A DNA stretch of 64,000 bases from Sphingobacterium sp. xlx-96 (GTDB taxonomy: Bacteria > Bacteroidota > Bacteroidia > Sphingobacteriales > Sphingobacteriaceae). The DNA lies in NCBI RefSeq assembly GCF_011007365.1, contig NZ_WFKM01000010.1, forward strand, positions 124,001 through 188,000. Reading direction: 5' to 3'. Position numbers and translations under genes: made by a program. Numbering within the stretch: position 1 is the first letter of the stretch; each line of letters begins with the position of its first letter. Below the pieces are notes generated by a model. That model ran no database searches, had not been told where the DNA came from, and worked only from the letters and a program-made list of their open reading frames with translations. Shown here piece after piece: positions 44,429 to 53,276 of this stretch.

Positions 44429-45304
44429 ATGAGCAAATTTCAAAAGCAACTCCGGGCAAATTCTAAATTCAAATTGAACGACTTCCCGACATATCTGGAC
44501 AATATCAATCCAGAAGAAGCGAAAAGGGAGATGAAACTCGTACGCCGGGACATAGCTAAAATACAAGAAGTATTATATGCCCACAACAAGTATTCCGTAC
44601 TAATATGTTTACAAGGTATGGATACGGCAGGTAAAGATTCTCTGATACGTGAAGTATTTAAAGATTTTAATGTGCGCGGTGTCGTCGTAGAGAGCTTCAA
44701 AACACCGTCCTATGAAGAGCTACAACATGACTACTTATGGCGTCACTACATAGCGTTACCTGAAAGAGGTAAATTTTCCGTATTTAACCGCACCCATTAT
44801 GAAAATGTATTGGTCACACGGGTACATCCAGCATACATATTACAGGAAAACATCCCTGGTATAAAGGATGTAAAAGATATAACCAACGAGTTTTGGCAAA
44901 AAAGATACCAACAGATCATCGATTTCGAAAACCATATCCACGAGAACGGCACCATCATTTTGAAGTTTTACCTTCACCTCAGTAAGTCCGAACAAAAAAA
45001 TAGATTACTGCGGCGGCTAGACAAAGGAGACCATAATTGGAAATTTTCTCCAGGAGACCTCAAAGAGCGTACACGATGGGACGAGTATATGACCTATTAC
45101 GAAGAAGCAATACAAAAAACATCCAAGCCCCATGCACCCTGGTACGTCGTCCCTGCCGACAATAAGGACATAGCCCGATACCTTGTAGCGCAGACTATAC
45201 TTGAAGAACTCAAGAAATATAAGGATATAAAATACCCTGATCTTTCTCCCGAGATCGAGAAGCATCTTGCGCTATACCGCAGAGAACTCGAAAAAGAAAA
45301 ATAG
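44429..45304 (+). CDS. polyphosphate kinase 2 (PPK2) family protein
   Basis: 291 residues. P-loop 'CLQGMDTAGKDSLIREVF' (Walker A GxDxxGK), Walker B-type 'FNRTHYENVLVTRVHP', and the lid 'LLRRLDKGDHNWKFSPGDLK' with arginines, all typical of single-domain PPK2. It transfers phosphate between polyphosphate and nucleotides (ADP/GDP or AMP depending on class). Divergent from the SatD operon; stands alone. Confidence 0.93.
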   Translation: MSKFQKQLRANSKFKLNDFPTYLDNINPEEAKREMKLVRRDIAKIQEVLYAHNKYSVLICLQGMDTAGKDSLIREVFKDFNVRGVVVESFKTPSYEELQHDYLWRHYIALPERGKFSVFNRTHYENVLVTRVHPAYILQENIPGIKDVKDITNEFWQKRYQQIIDFENHIHENGTIILKFYLHLSKSEQKNRLLRRLDKGDHNWKFSPGDLKERTRWDEYMTYYEEAIQKTSKPHAPWYVVPADNKDIARYLVAQTILEELKKYKDIKYPDLSPEIEKHLALYRRELEKEK

Positions 45305-45372
45305 CGCATCTACAAGGCTGCCTCTGTCTGATAAACATCAATTCCAATAAAAACTATAGATTATTACCAAGT

Positions 45373-45410
45373 TGATAAGCCTGATGCTATTTCCATCAGG
45401 ATTTATCAAA
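45373..45410. repeat. imperfect inverted repeat between PPK2 and aminotransferase genes
   Basis: TTGATAA-G-CCTGATG pairs with CATCAGG-AT-TTATCAA (14 bp with a small internal loop, 7-nt apical loop). No T-run follows on either strand. It ends 10 bp before the predicted -33 element at 45420, so it could be a structure at the end of the PPK2 mRNA or an operator. Confidence 0.5.
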
Positions 45411-45419
45411 AAATTAGGT

Positions 45420-45448
45420 TTGAAAATGAAGTATATATAATATATTTG
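45420..45448 (+). promoter_or_regulatory. predicted promoter of the aminotransferase gene
   Basis: TTG (45420-45422), 18-bp spacer, TATATTTG (45441-45448). The ATG at 45456 is only 7 bp beyond the box, implying a very short or absent leader. Confidence 0.6.
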
Positions 45449-45455
45449 TAGCACC

Positions 45456-46661
45456 ATGAGCACAACATCATATTTATCAGATAGAATCAATAGCCTTTCT
45501 GAGTCGGCTACCCTAAAGATGACCAAACTAGGTCGCGAGCTAGCAGCCAAAGGCATCAATGTAATCAGTTTAAGCGTTGGAGAACCGGATTTCAACACCC
45601 CAGATCTTGTTAAGGATGCTGCCAAGAAGGCGTTGGATGAAAACTATACACGCTATACCCCGGTACCCGGATATCCGGAGTTGCGGAAAGCAATCGTCGA
45701 GAAGTTGAAAAATGAAAATGGACTAGACTATGACATTTCTCAGATTGTCGTATCTACAGGCGCTAAGCAGTCCCTATCCAATGTCATATTAACATTGATC
45801 AATCCAGGCGATGAAGTCATCATCCCTACCCCCTACTGGGTATCCTACTCGGAGATGGTCGTATTAGCAGAAGGTAAATCAGTTTTTATCGATACCGATA
45901 TTGAAAGCAATTTCAAAATCACTCCAGCCCAACTAGAAGCAGCTATAACACCGAAAACAAAAGTATTTATGTTTTCATCTCCGTGCAATCCTACAGGATC
46001 CGTGTATAGCAAAGATGAACTAGAAGCTCTGGCCAAAGTATTTGAAAAACATCCCAATATTTTCATTATTTCGGACGAAATCTACGAACACATCAATTTT
46101 GTAGACAAACATGAATCTATTGCCCAGTTTGCAGCAATAAAAGACCGCGTTATCATCGTGAATGGTTTCTCAAAGGCCTTTGCCATGACGGGCTGGCGGT
46201 TAGGTTATATCGCCGCAAACAAGGAAATAGCAGCTGCCAACGATAAGATGCAAGGGCAGACAACATCCGGAACCTGCTCCATTGCGCAGCGTGCCGGAAT
46301 TGCCGCCTATGAAGGAGGCTTAGAAAGCGTCCACAAAATGAAAGAGGCTTTTGCGCGCCGTCGTCAATTAGTCTATGACCTGTTGAACGATATCCCAGGT
46401 GTAAAAACCAATCTTCCAGAAGGTGCATTCTACTTTTTCCCGGAGATAAGCTCGTTTTTCGGCAAGAAAGATCAAGAAGGAAATACCATTAATAACTCCG
46501 GCGATCTAGCACTATACCTTCTAAACCAAGGTCATGTAGCTACTGTAGACGGTAATTCCTTTGGAAATGACAAGTACATCCGCTTGTCTTATGCTGCTTC
46601 GGACGAAAATTTAAAAGAAGCACTTCGAAGAATTAAAGAAGCATTAGCCAAATTGGTTTAA
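45456..46661 (+). CDS. class I/II PLP-dependent aminotransferase (aspartate aminotransferase-like)
   Basis: 401 residues, close to the length of AspB/AspC-type enzymes. Substrate and PLP motifs: 'SVGEPDFNTPDLV', 'YTPVPGYPELRKAI', 'FSSPCNPTGSVYSKDEL', 'IISDEIYEHINF' (Asp and Tyr contacts to PLP) and 'FSKAFAMTGWRLGY' with the Schiff-base lysine. Likely aspartate or aromatic aminotransferase of the I-gamma type. An intrinsic terminator follows at 46668-46700. Confidence 0.94.
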   Translation: MSTTSYLSDRINSLSESATLKMTKLGRELAAKGINVISLSVGEPDFNTPDLVKDAAKKALDENYTRYTPVPGYPELRKAIVEKLKNENGLDYDISQIVVSTGAKQSLSNVILTLINPGDEVIIPTPYWVSYSEMVVLAEGKSVFIDTDIESNFKITPAQLEAAITPKTKVFMFSSPCNPTGSVYSKDELEALAKVFEKHPNIFIISDEIYEHINFVDKHESIAQFAAIKDRVIIVNGFSKAFAMTGWRLGYIAANKEIAAANDKMQGQTTSGTCSIAQRAGIAAYEGGLESVHKMKEAFARRRQLVYDLLNDIPGVKTNLPEGAFYFFPEISSFFGKKDQEGNTINNSGDLALYLLNQGHVATVDGNSFGNDKYIRLSYAASDENLKEALRRIKEALAKLV

Positions 46662-46667
46662 AAATTT

Positions 46668-46700
46668 AGAAAAGCTCCCTTCCGCAAAGGGAGCTTTTCT
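46668..46700 (+). terminator. intrinsic terminator after the aminotransferase gene
   Basis: Perfect 14-bp stem AGAAAAGCTCCCTT / AAGGGAGCTTTTCT with loop CCGCA, six bases after the stop codon. T-tract is within the descending arm. Confidence 0.85.
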
Positions 46701-46802
46701 AATTAAATCCAACCCCCAAAAGAAGTGTTAGAAAGACAAGGGACACCGTATCAAAATCAAGCACTGTTAAAAGATTTTAACACTATTTCGAATAAAAATG
46801 CA

Positions 46803-46810
46803 TACCTTTG
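46803..46810 (+). promoter_or_regulatory. predicted -7 box for queA
   Basis: TACCTTTG matches TAnnTTTG, 54 bp before the queA ATG. No clear TTG -33 element at the usual spacing. Confidence 0.4.
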
Positions 46811-46864
46811 TGTGCTTTTTTAGCCCTATTTAGGACAGTTAAAAAACATAAACACTGATTGCAC

Positions 46865-47914
46865 ATGAAATTATCACAATTTAAATTCAACTTACCTGAA
46901 TCTCTTTTGGCATCCGAGCCTTCTGAACAACGTGACGAATCACGTTTAATGGTCTTACATAAAGATACTGGCGAGATTGAACATAAAATCTTTAAAGACG
47001 TCTTAGATTATTTTGATGATAAAGACGTGATGATATTGAACGATACAAAAGTTTTCCCTGCCCGTATGTATGGCAATAAGGAGAAAACAGGAGCCACTAT
47101 CGAAGTGTTTCTTTTACGTGAACTCAATAAAGAATTGAGATTATGGGACGTATTAGTTGACCCGGCACGCAAAATCAGAGTAGGCAATAAATTATACTTT
47201 GGCGATGACGATCTATTAGTTGCCGAAGTTGTTGATAACACCACTTCAAGAGGGCGTACAATCCGATTCCTTTTCGAAGGTACTGACGAAGAATTCCGTC
47301 GCAACATCGAGATTTTAGGAGAGACACCTCTACCAAAATACATCAAGCGTAAGGCGACTCCCGAAGATAAATTCCGCTACCAAACAATATATGCTAAAAA
47401 TGAAGGTGCTGTTGCTGCGCCTACAGCGGGACTTCACTTCTCCAGAGAGTTAATGAAGCGTTTGGAGCTTAAAGGTGTCGACTTCGCAGAGATCACGTTG
47501 CACGTAGGTTTGGGTACATTCCGTACGGTCGAAGTGGAAGATCTTACCAAACATAAGATGGACTCTGAACAATTTATAATTACAGAAGAGGCGGCAAAAA
47601 CAGTCAATCGCGCCATTGATAATAAGCGCCGTATATGTTCAGTCGGTACGACATCGATGCGTGCTATCGAATCGTCTGTCTCTGCAGACAAGCACTTAAA
47701 AGCAGGTACAGATTGGACGAGTAAGTTTATCTATCCTCCATACGAGTTTAGTATCGCGAACTCAATGATTACAAACTTCCACACACCCGAATCTACATTA
47801 CTTGTCATGATAGCAGCATTCGGAGGGTACGAAAATGTAATGAACGCGTATGAAGTAGCTGTTAAAGAAAAATACCGTTTTTATAGCTACGGTGATGCCA
47901 TGCTTATTATTTAA
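46865..47914 (+). CDS. queA: S-adenosylmethionine:tRNA ribosyltransferase-isomerase
   Basis: 349 residues from the ATG at 46865 ('[20 protein letters not shown]', standard QueA opening); a TTG two codons earlier is unlikely. Conserved blocks: '[17 protein letters not shown]', '[17 protein letters not shown]', '[17 protein letters not shown]', '[13 protein letters not shown]' and '[16 protein letters not shown]'-like tail. Makes epoxyqueuosine in tRNA from preQ1. Ends 28 bp before an intrinsic terminator. Confidence 0.97.
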   Translation: MKLSQFKFNLPESLLASEPSEQRDESRLMVLHKDTGEIEHKIFKDVLDYFDDKDVMILNDTKVFPARMYGNKEKTGATIEVFLLRELNKELRLWDVLVDPARKIRVGNKLYFGDDDLLVAEVVDNTTSRGRTIRFLFEGTDEEFRRNIEILGETPLPKYIKRKATPEDKFRYQTIYAKNEGAVAAPTAGLHFSRELMKRLELKGVDFAEITLHVGLGTFRTVEVEDLTKHKMDSEQFIITEEAAKTVNRAIDNKRRICSVGTTSMRAIESSVSADKHLKAGTDWTSKFIYPPYEFSIANSMITNFHTPESTLLVMIAAFGGYENVMNAYEVAVKEKYRFYSYGDAMLII

Positions 47915-47942
47915 GTATTGTAATAATATTTCAATATTTTTG

Positions 47943-47973
47943 AAGCGTGGATATCTTGAATCCACGCTTTTTT
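47943..47973 (+). terminator. intrinsic terminator after queA, abutting ispD
   Basis: 10-bp perfect stem AAGCGTGGAT / ATCCACGCTT with 7-nt loop, followed by T6. It ends 6 bp before the ispD ATG at 47980. Confidence 0.88.
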
Positions 47974-47979
47974 CACATT

Positions 47980-48672
47980 ATGCCAAATAAGATTGTTATC
48001 ATAGCCGCAGGCGGTTCCGGATCCCGTCTTCGATCAGACTTACCCAAGCAATATCTTTTGCTTAACGGTAAGCCTGTACTCATGCATACCATACAAGCAT
48101 TTGTAGGTATAGCGGATCGTATTATTGTCGTCCTCAGTGCTCAGATGATCCCAACCTGGCAAAGTCTCTGTACCACACATCATTTTGCTATCCCCCATGA
48201 GTTGGTAGCAGGCGGCGACAGCCGCTTTCAAAGTGTCCAAAATGCCATACGGCATATTACCGGTACTGCGGTAGATCCTTTGGACCACTCCACAGCAATC
48301 GCTATACATGACGCGGCCCGACCACTGGTAGAGCGAAAGCTTATATCCGACTCGTTCGAAAAGGCTCTGGCAGGCGATTGCAATGTTCTTGCAGTACCGA
48401 GTACAGACTCTATCCGTATCGGAGACAAGTGCAGCTCTACATCAGTAGATCGTAGCCGTGTCTGGCAGGTACAGACCCCGCAATCGTTTCCTGCTCCATT
48501 ATTGATCGAAGCATTCGAACAAGATGAACTGCCTACATTTACAGATGATGCCTCTGTGGTCGAGCAGAAAGGGCATACGATACATCTTCTTGAAAGTACA
48601 GCTCGAAACATCAAACTTACCTATGCCGAAGATTTCGAAATAGCCCTATCACACCTCAAAGCCAGGCCATGA
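47980..48672 (+). CDS. ispD: 2-C-methyl-D-erythritol 4-phosphate cytidylyltransferase
   Basis: 230 residues from the ATG at 47980; a start further upstream would fall inside the terminator hairpin and add residues before the conserved N-terminus. 'IIAAGGSGSRLRSDLPKQYL' is the nucleotide-binding loop with the catalytic Arg and Lys; 'IAIHDAARPLVERKLI' and 'VWQVQTPQSFPAPLLIEAF' are also family blocks. Third step in the non-mevalonate isoprenoid pathway. No visible ribosome site, since the T-run of the terminator lies directly upstream. Confidence 0.95.
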   Translation: MPNKIVIIAAGGSGSRLRSDLPKQYLLLNGKPVLMHTIQAFVGIADRIIVVLSAQMIPTWQSLCTTHHFAIPHELVAGGDSRFQSVQNAIRHITGTAVDPLDHSTAIAIHDAARPLVERKLISDSFEKALAGDCNVLAVPSTDSIRIGDKCSSTSVDRSRVWQVQTPQSFPAPLLIEAFEQDELPTFTDDASVVEQKGHTIHLLESTARNIKLTYAEDFEIALSHLKARP

Positions 48673-48714
48673 TTCTTTTTCCGCTAAAATGCAACGTATA
48701 GAAAAGCGTACGTC

Positions 48715-48867
48715 CTAAGCATTTCCCCTGATAACACGCAGTAGAACCACGATTATGGCTATCACCAACAGCACATGGATAATACTTCCGGTAGCAAATC
48801 CACCTAAAAAACTAATAGCCCAGATAATAACCAAAATCACTGCAATCAAATAAAGTAAATTTCCCAT
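48715..48867 (-). CDS. Lmo0937 family small membrane protein
   Basis: 50 residues, almost wholly hydrophobic: 'MGNLLYLIAVILVIIWAISF', a Gly-rich turn, then 'VLLVIAIIVVLLRVIRG'. This two-helix hairpin with a W-A-x-x-F core and a final LxRVIRG is the pattern of the short Lmo0937-type membrane proteins, often stress-induced. Too short for routine ORF calling. Starts 87 bp from the MBL hydrolase gene end. Confidence 0.85.
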   Translation of the reverse strand: MGNLLYLIAVILVIIWAISFLGGFATGSIIHVLLVIAIIVVLLRVIRGNA

Positions 48868-48953
48868 AGCTTTAAAGTTTAATTATTTATGTAACACTAA
48901 TATTTCACAGATATGAACAGTGTATATCCGAAAAAGTTTTGTAACACAATAAA

Positions 48954-49724
48954 TTATTTTACCTCAATAGCAAGTTCGTCATATGCGACAAAGACCCCCT
49001 CGGGGAGAAGGGATTCAATATATTCGTGTTTACCGAATCTATGGCTTATGTGGGTAAGGTAGGCTCTTTTAGGCTTTACATCTGCTATAAAGGATAAAGC
49101 CTCCTGTAAGGTAAAGTGCGAGACATGGGGAGCTTCTTGCAACGCATTAACCACCAATACATCCAATCCCTCCAGCAAGTTTCTACTCTCCTTCGAAACC
49201 GTCTTTGCGTCGGTTATATAAGCGAAATCACCTATACGATACCCCATCACTGGCATTTTGTAATGCAACACCTCAAAAGGTATTACCTCCTGATCGAATA
49301 GATCAAAAGCCAGCTCAGGCTTGATCTCCTCTAGGTCCAACTGCGGGACGCCCGGATACTTTACCGCCGAGAAGGCGTAATAAAACTCCCGTTGCAACGC
49401 CTCTAAGGTAGCTGCGTCAGCATAGATGGAAATAGACTGTTGTTGATGATAGTTGAAGGCCCGCACATCATCCAGACCCGCTATATGATCTTTATGGGAG
49501 TGCGTCATTAATATCGCATCGAGATGATCGACCTGCTCGCGCAGCATCTGGTATCTAAAATCAGGACCGGTGTCAATAGCAATATTATACCCATTGTCCA
49601 TCTCTATAAGAACGGAGGTACGCAAGCGCTTATCCCGGGGATCTGTCGATTGACAGACCGGACACCTACATGCGATGACAGGTACGCCCTGCGATGTCCC
49701 TGTTCCTAAAAAATGAACTTTCAA
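48954..49724 (-). CDS. MBL-fold metallo-hydrolase (PhnP-like)
   Basis: 256 residues. Metal-binding motif HSHKDH in 'ILMTHSHKDHIAGLDDVRAF', later ligands in 'YITDAKTVSKES' and the C-terminal 'AYLTHISHRFGKHEY'. The N-terminal 'GTGTSQGVPVIACRCPVC' with cysteines is typical of PhnP/phosphodiesterase-like MBL proteins in Bacteroidota. Likely a phosphodiesterase. Last gene of a seven-gene minus-strand operon starting at 54542; 3 bp after the preceding small gene. Confidence 0.9.
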   Translation of the reverse strand: MKVHFLGTGTSQGVPVIACRCPVCQSTDPRDKRLRTSVLIEMDNGYNIAIDTGPDFRYQMLREQVDHLDAILMTHSHKDHIAGLDDVRAFNYHQQQSISIYADAATLEALQREFYYAFSAVKYPGVPQLDLEEIKPELAFDLFDQEVIPFEVLHYKMPVMGYRIGDFAYITDAKTVSKESRNLLEGLDVLVVNALQEAPHVSHFTLQEALSFIADVKPKRAYLTHISHRFGKHEYIESLLPEGVFVAYDELAIEVK

Positions 49725-49727
49725 TTT

Positions 49728-49994
49728 CTAATCGTTTGGTTTTATTAATGATTTATAAAATGTCCATTGCTTCTCATCCAACTGCTCCTTCTCAAATTCA
49801 AACTCTTTAATAAGCTGTACCAAAGAATTTATTTTGATCTCCAGATTAGAGAACTTATTCACCACGATAACTTTCGAATTCTGGATCACACATGCTCCAG
49901 TCTTAAAGTTACCTTTTTCATACCTTACCTTATAGCCTATATCAGCCAATAGATTTTCTATTTTATCTAGATTATATTGTGTACTCGATACCAC
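49728..49994 (-). CDS. small conserved hypothetical protein
   Basis: 88 residues, alpha/beta pattern: 'LDKIENLLADIGYKVRYEKG', 'GACVIQNSKVIVVNKFSNLE'. Cys34 lies in 'KTGACVIQ'. No named domain recognised. Placed between a glycosyltransferase gene (51 bp upstream) and the MBL hydrolase gene (3 bp downstream), probably co-transcribed and perhaps translationally coupled with the latter. Confidence 0.75.
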   Translation of the reverse strand: MVSSTQYNLDKIENLLADIGYKVRYEKGNFKTGACVIQNSKVIVVNKFSNLEIKINSLVQLIKEFEFEKEQLDEKQWTFYKSLIKPND

Positions 49995-50045
49995 TATTGA
50001 ATTCTAAATTTCTAATATAACAAAATTCACCCCAAATATCGGCCA

Positions 50046-51053
50046 TTAATGCGATGTATCCTTCTTCAATAGCATACGATCAATGTAGTTGCGCATAAAA
50101 CCAAAACCATATGCAAACAACTGCGTAAAAGCAGTAAGCACAGCAAGAGCTCCTACCCGAAGGCTATTGGTCGTAAAGATAGCGTGCAATAAAAGTAATG
50201 TTGCAAAGGAAAACAAAACCATATCTCCACACCACACGAGGTAGTGCAATAGCATCACATCGCTAAATAACAGCAGATCCATAATATTCAATACCACTAA
50301 GCCCAAAACGCCCACTGTAAATATTGCAGGCAATGCATGTACCGGTTTTAATTCCCCAGGGTAGAGCAATGAAATATCAATCCGTCCTTTTCCAAAGTTA
50401 TAAATCTGTTTATAAAACTGGCTTAAACTGGTGCGTCTCTTGTGGAATACAAACGCGTCCGGAATTAGCCCTACCCGAAAACCCTCGTTGATCATCCGGA
50501 TACTGAATTCAATATCTTCAGATCGCCTTGACAGCCTATAGCCTCCGGTCCGTTCCCACACCGCCCGAGAAATCCCCATATTGAAACTACGGGGGTGGAA
50601 TTCACCGATATGATTTTTATTACCCCGTATCCCGCCCGTCGTAAAGGGACTCGTCATGGAGTAACTGATAGCTTTCTGTATCGGCGTAAAAGACTCATGA
50701 GCTGCATCAGGCCCCCCAAAAGCATCCCAACCATGCCGTTCGATAGCTTCCTTTACTATTTCCAGGTAATTTTCGGGTACTAAAACGTCCGAGTCAAAGA
50801 CAATAAAATATTCACCTTTAGCACGCGCAAAGCCATAGTTTCGGGCAAATCCCTGTCCTTCGTTACGCTTTGAGAAATAATGAACATTCAGACTATCCTT
50901 AAACCCTTCTACGATCCCCCCTGCAGGTAATGAAGATCCATCTTCGACAATGATAACCTCGAACTCTTTAAAAGACTGCTTTTGCAGCGACTGCAAAAGC
51001 TCCTTTATTTCTTCGGGCCTATTATACAAAGGGATAACGATGGAAAACAACAT
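50046..51053 (-). CDS. family 2 glycosyltransferase with C-terminal membrane segments
   Basis: 335 residues. GT-A fold start 'FSIVIPLYNRPEEIKELLQS', nucleotide-sugar motif 'FDSDVLVPENYLEIV' (DxD), acceptor region 'RTGGYRLSRRSEDIEFSIRM' (ED). Three hydrophobic segments in the last 110 residues anchor it. Likely adds sugars to a lipid-linked or cell-surface glycan. Two base pairs after the neighbouring GT2 gene, so made together. Confidence 0.93.
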   Translation of the reverse strand: MLFSIVIPLYNRPEEIKELLQSLQKQSFKEFEVIIVEDGSSLPAGGIVEGFKDSLNVHYFSKRNEGQGFARNYGFARAKGEYFIVFDSDVLVPENYLEIVKEAIERHGWDAFGGPDAAHESFTPIQKAISYSMTSPFTTGGIRGNKNHIGEFHPRSFNMGISRAVWERTGGYRLSRRSEDIEFSIRMINEGFRVGLIPDAFVFHKRRTSLSQFYKQIYNFGKGRIDISLLYPGELKPVHALPAIFTVGVLGLVVLNIMDLLLFSDVMLLHYLVWCGDMVLFSFATLLLLHAIFTTNSLRVGALAVLTAFTQLFAYGFGFMRNYIDRMLLKKDTSH

Positions 51054-51055
51054 AG

Positions 51056-52006
51056 CTATACGACCTGTTCAATATGATACTTATTCCGCTCCGAACTATT
51101 TCTCGATAGAAGCTCAGCAATAAATCCTGTAAGAAACAATTGTGTACCGATCATAATAGCCAACAATGATAGGTAAAACAAGGGTTGATCGGTGACATTA
51201 CGATATACCGTACCATTTGCAATGCTCATCAACTTATCAGCAATTAAATACACGGTGATAAAAAAGCCTATCAAAAAACTAATTACGCCAATAGGTCCAA
51301 AAAAATGCATCGGCCGCTTACCAAACTTGCCGACAAAGAAAATAGACATCAGATCCAAAAATCCTTTCACAAACCGCCCTGCGCCAAACTTGGTCGTACC
51401 ATACTTTCTCGGATAATGCTGTACGACCTGCTCCTGTATATTCGAAAATCCCGCCCATTTAGCAATGACAGGTATATATCGATGCATTTCGCCGTAGACC
51501 TCAATGCTCTTGACCACGTCCTTCCTATAGGCCTTAAGCCCGCAATTGAAGTCGTGCAGGTTGTTGATACCAGACATACCTCGTGTTACCGCATTAAACA
51601 GTTTGGTGGGTAGTGTTTTTGTTATCGGATCGTAACGTTTTTGCTTCCATCCCGACACCAGGTCAGCGCCTTGATTCTTGACACGATCGTACAGCTCTGG
51701 GATTTCGTCCGGGCTATCCTGCAGGTCGGCATCCATGGTGATGACCACATCCCCTTGAGCAGCCGCAAAGCCAACATTTAGTGCAGCAGACTTCCCATAA
51801 TTCCTCCTAAACTTAATACCAGAAATCTGATCATGTTGCTTTTTCAGATCCAAAAGGACAGACCAAGATGCGTCTTTACTGCCATCGTCTACCAAAATAA
51901 TCTCGTAACTGAAATTATGCGCTACCATCACACGACGGATCCATTCGGTTAGTTCGGGCAATGACTCGGCTTCATTGTACAATGGGACTACAACTGAAAT
52001 ATCCAT
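51056..52006 (-). CDS. family 2 glycosyltransferase, polyprenyl-phosphate (GtrB/DPM1-like)
   Basis: 316 residues. 'VVVPLYNEAESLPELTEWIR', 'DDGSKDASW', 'ITMDADLQDSPDEIPELYDR' (DxD) and 'DFNCGLKAYRKDVVKSI' are typical of dolichyl/undecaprenyl-phosphate sugar transferases. Two C-terminal membrane helices ('GVISFLIGFFITVYLIAD', 'LLAIMIGTQLFLTGFIAEL'). Probably loads a sugar onto undecaprenyl phosphate for surface glycan modification. Confidence 0.93.
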   Translation of the reverse strand: MDISVVVPLYNEAESLPELTEWIRRVMVAHNFSYEIILVDDGSKDASWSVLLDLKKQHDQISGIKFRRNYGKSAALNVGFAAAQGDVVITMDADLQDSPDEIPELYDRVKNQGADLVSGWKQKRYDPITKTLPTKLFNAVTRGMSGINNLHDFNCGLKAYRKDVVKSIEVYGEMHRYIPVIAKWAGFSNIQEQVVQHYPRKYGTTKFGAGRFVKGFLDLMSIFFVGKFGKRPMHFFGPIGVISFLIGFFITVYLIADKLMSIANGTVYRNVTDQPLFYLSLLAIMIGTQLFLTGFIAELLSRNSSERNKYHIEQVV

Positions 52007-52021
52007 ATACTATACTATCGA

Positions 52022-52591
52022 TTATTTTTTGACAATTTTTGAACGAAACAAGAACGCTAATACCATCGCGAAAACAAAATTGACCAACAAACTAATAAAG
52101 GTCGGGGGTACTGTGCTTCGAAACGATATTTCGGAAAATGCAAAAGCGCGATCCTGTTCGATAATCTCCATCTGTTGATCGATTTCATCCTCTGTAGCAC
52201 CACGGCTCTCCATATCCACAATCTTTAAGTTCATAAGATTTTGATAACTTTCCTCCAAAACAGTCTTATCCATTATCATTTTTTGATAGACCGTAAGCCC
52301 TATAGCACTTACTACGATACTGGCTGCCAGAAAGATATAAATAGTCTTCAATGCCCTGCTGAAGGTCCAGTCCGTTCCATTTCTCTTCTTTAAAAAGTAG
52401 ACCATTACAACAGGTATCAACACAGATCCAACAAGTTTCAAAGCAATACTCACGATATATAGCGTACTATAGCTATCTACCGTACGGCTGTGATAGATAC
52501 CGATAATAGAAAATACGATCGTCAATGCTCCCGCGATAGCACCATAAATCAGCGCGTCCTTTTTCTCTACCTTTGTCAATTCATTTGTCAT
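52022..52591 (-). CDS. DUF4199 family membrane protein
   Basis: 189 residues, four membrane segments (about 13-33, 42-62, 75-97, 160-182). The middle soluble loop includes 'MESRGATEDEIDQQMEIIEQ', the ATxEEIEQ-type hallmark of DUF4199 proteins that are frequent beside GT2 genes in Bacteroidota. Function unknown; probably part of the same membrane or envelope pathway. Spaced 15 bp from the GT2 gene and 9 bp from the upstream hypothetical. Confidence 0.88.
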   Translation of the reverse strand: MTNELTKVEKKDALIYGAIAGALTIVFSIIGIYHSRTVDSYSTLYIVSIALKLVGSVLIPVVMVYFLKKRNGTDWTFSRALKTIYIFLAASIVVSAIGLTVYQKMIMDKTVLEESYQNLMNLKIVDMESRGATEDEIDQQMEIIEQDRAFAFSEISFRSTVPPTFISLLVNFVFAMVLAFLFRSKIVKK

Positions 52592-52600
52592 ACTCAGCCC

Positions 52601-53269
52601 CTATTTACTAAAATAGACAATAACTTGATATACAGCAGTTTCATAAGCCTTGTTTGAAGTATGATCTTCAAATTCGCGCAACTGGCTTTCGGATGGATTC
52701 TGCTCGAAAAAGAAAGATACCAACGGATAGAACAACTCAAACAACTCGTCTTGGGTATTCATTGTTTTGGATACTTTTGCAATTTCCGAGTAATCGCTTT
52801 CTACCAGAATCTGGTTTGCTATCACCTTTTCATAAATACTATACTCATCCTGAAACTCGTCCTCTTCAACCAATAAGAACTCCTTCAAATAATCTTCCAG
52901 TGAAGGTTTGATCTCATCATCAGCACATTCTCTCAAATACAAAAATACATTGAGCAATTCCGTACCACGGTCTAATGTTTCTTCTTCAATGCGCTCCCAT
53001 TCCTCGGAGTCCAAGTAATCCTCTTCGAGTTTCTGCACATCTTCCGCAAAGAAGTTTATCATGAGCAGGTCAAAGCTGATTTCACGCAGCTCCTCAAAGC
53101 CTTGGTAATCGTCAAAAACCGCATCCATACGCTCTACCTTATCCATAAAAGGTAACTCCAAATCAAAAACACCCGACAACGAGTCTAAAAATTCTTGACT
53201 ATCTATATTTTCTATACCTGCATACGTATTGGCCGCAGCAGTTATCGCATTTTTTACTTTAACATCCAT
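52601..53269 (-). CDS. acidic hypothetical protein
   Basis: 222 residues, strongly acidic and helical ('VQKLEEDYLDSEEWERIEEE', 'FLLVEEDEFQDEYSIYEKVI'). No signal peptide, no domain recognised. Seven base pairs after the dihydroorotase-like gene and 9 bp before the DUF4199 gene, so clearly part of that operon. Confidence 0.8.
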   Translation of the reverse strand: MDVKVKNAITAAANTYAGIENIDSQEFLDSLSGVFDLELPFMDKVERMDAVFDDYQGFEELREISFDLLMINFFAEDVQKLEEDYLDSEEWERIEEETLDRGTELLNVFLYLRECADDEIKPSLEDYLKEFLLVEEDEFQDEYSIYEKVIANQILVESDYSEIAKVSKTMNTQDELFELFYPLVSFFFEQNPSESQLREFEDHTSNKAYETAVYQVIVYFSK

Positions 53270-53276
53270 ACCATTA

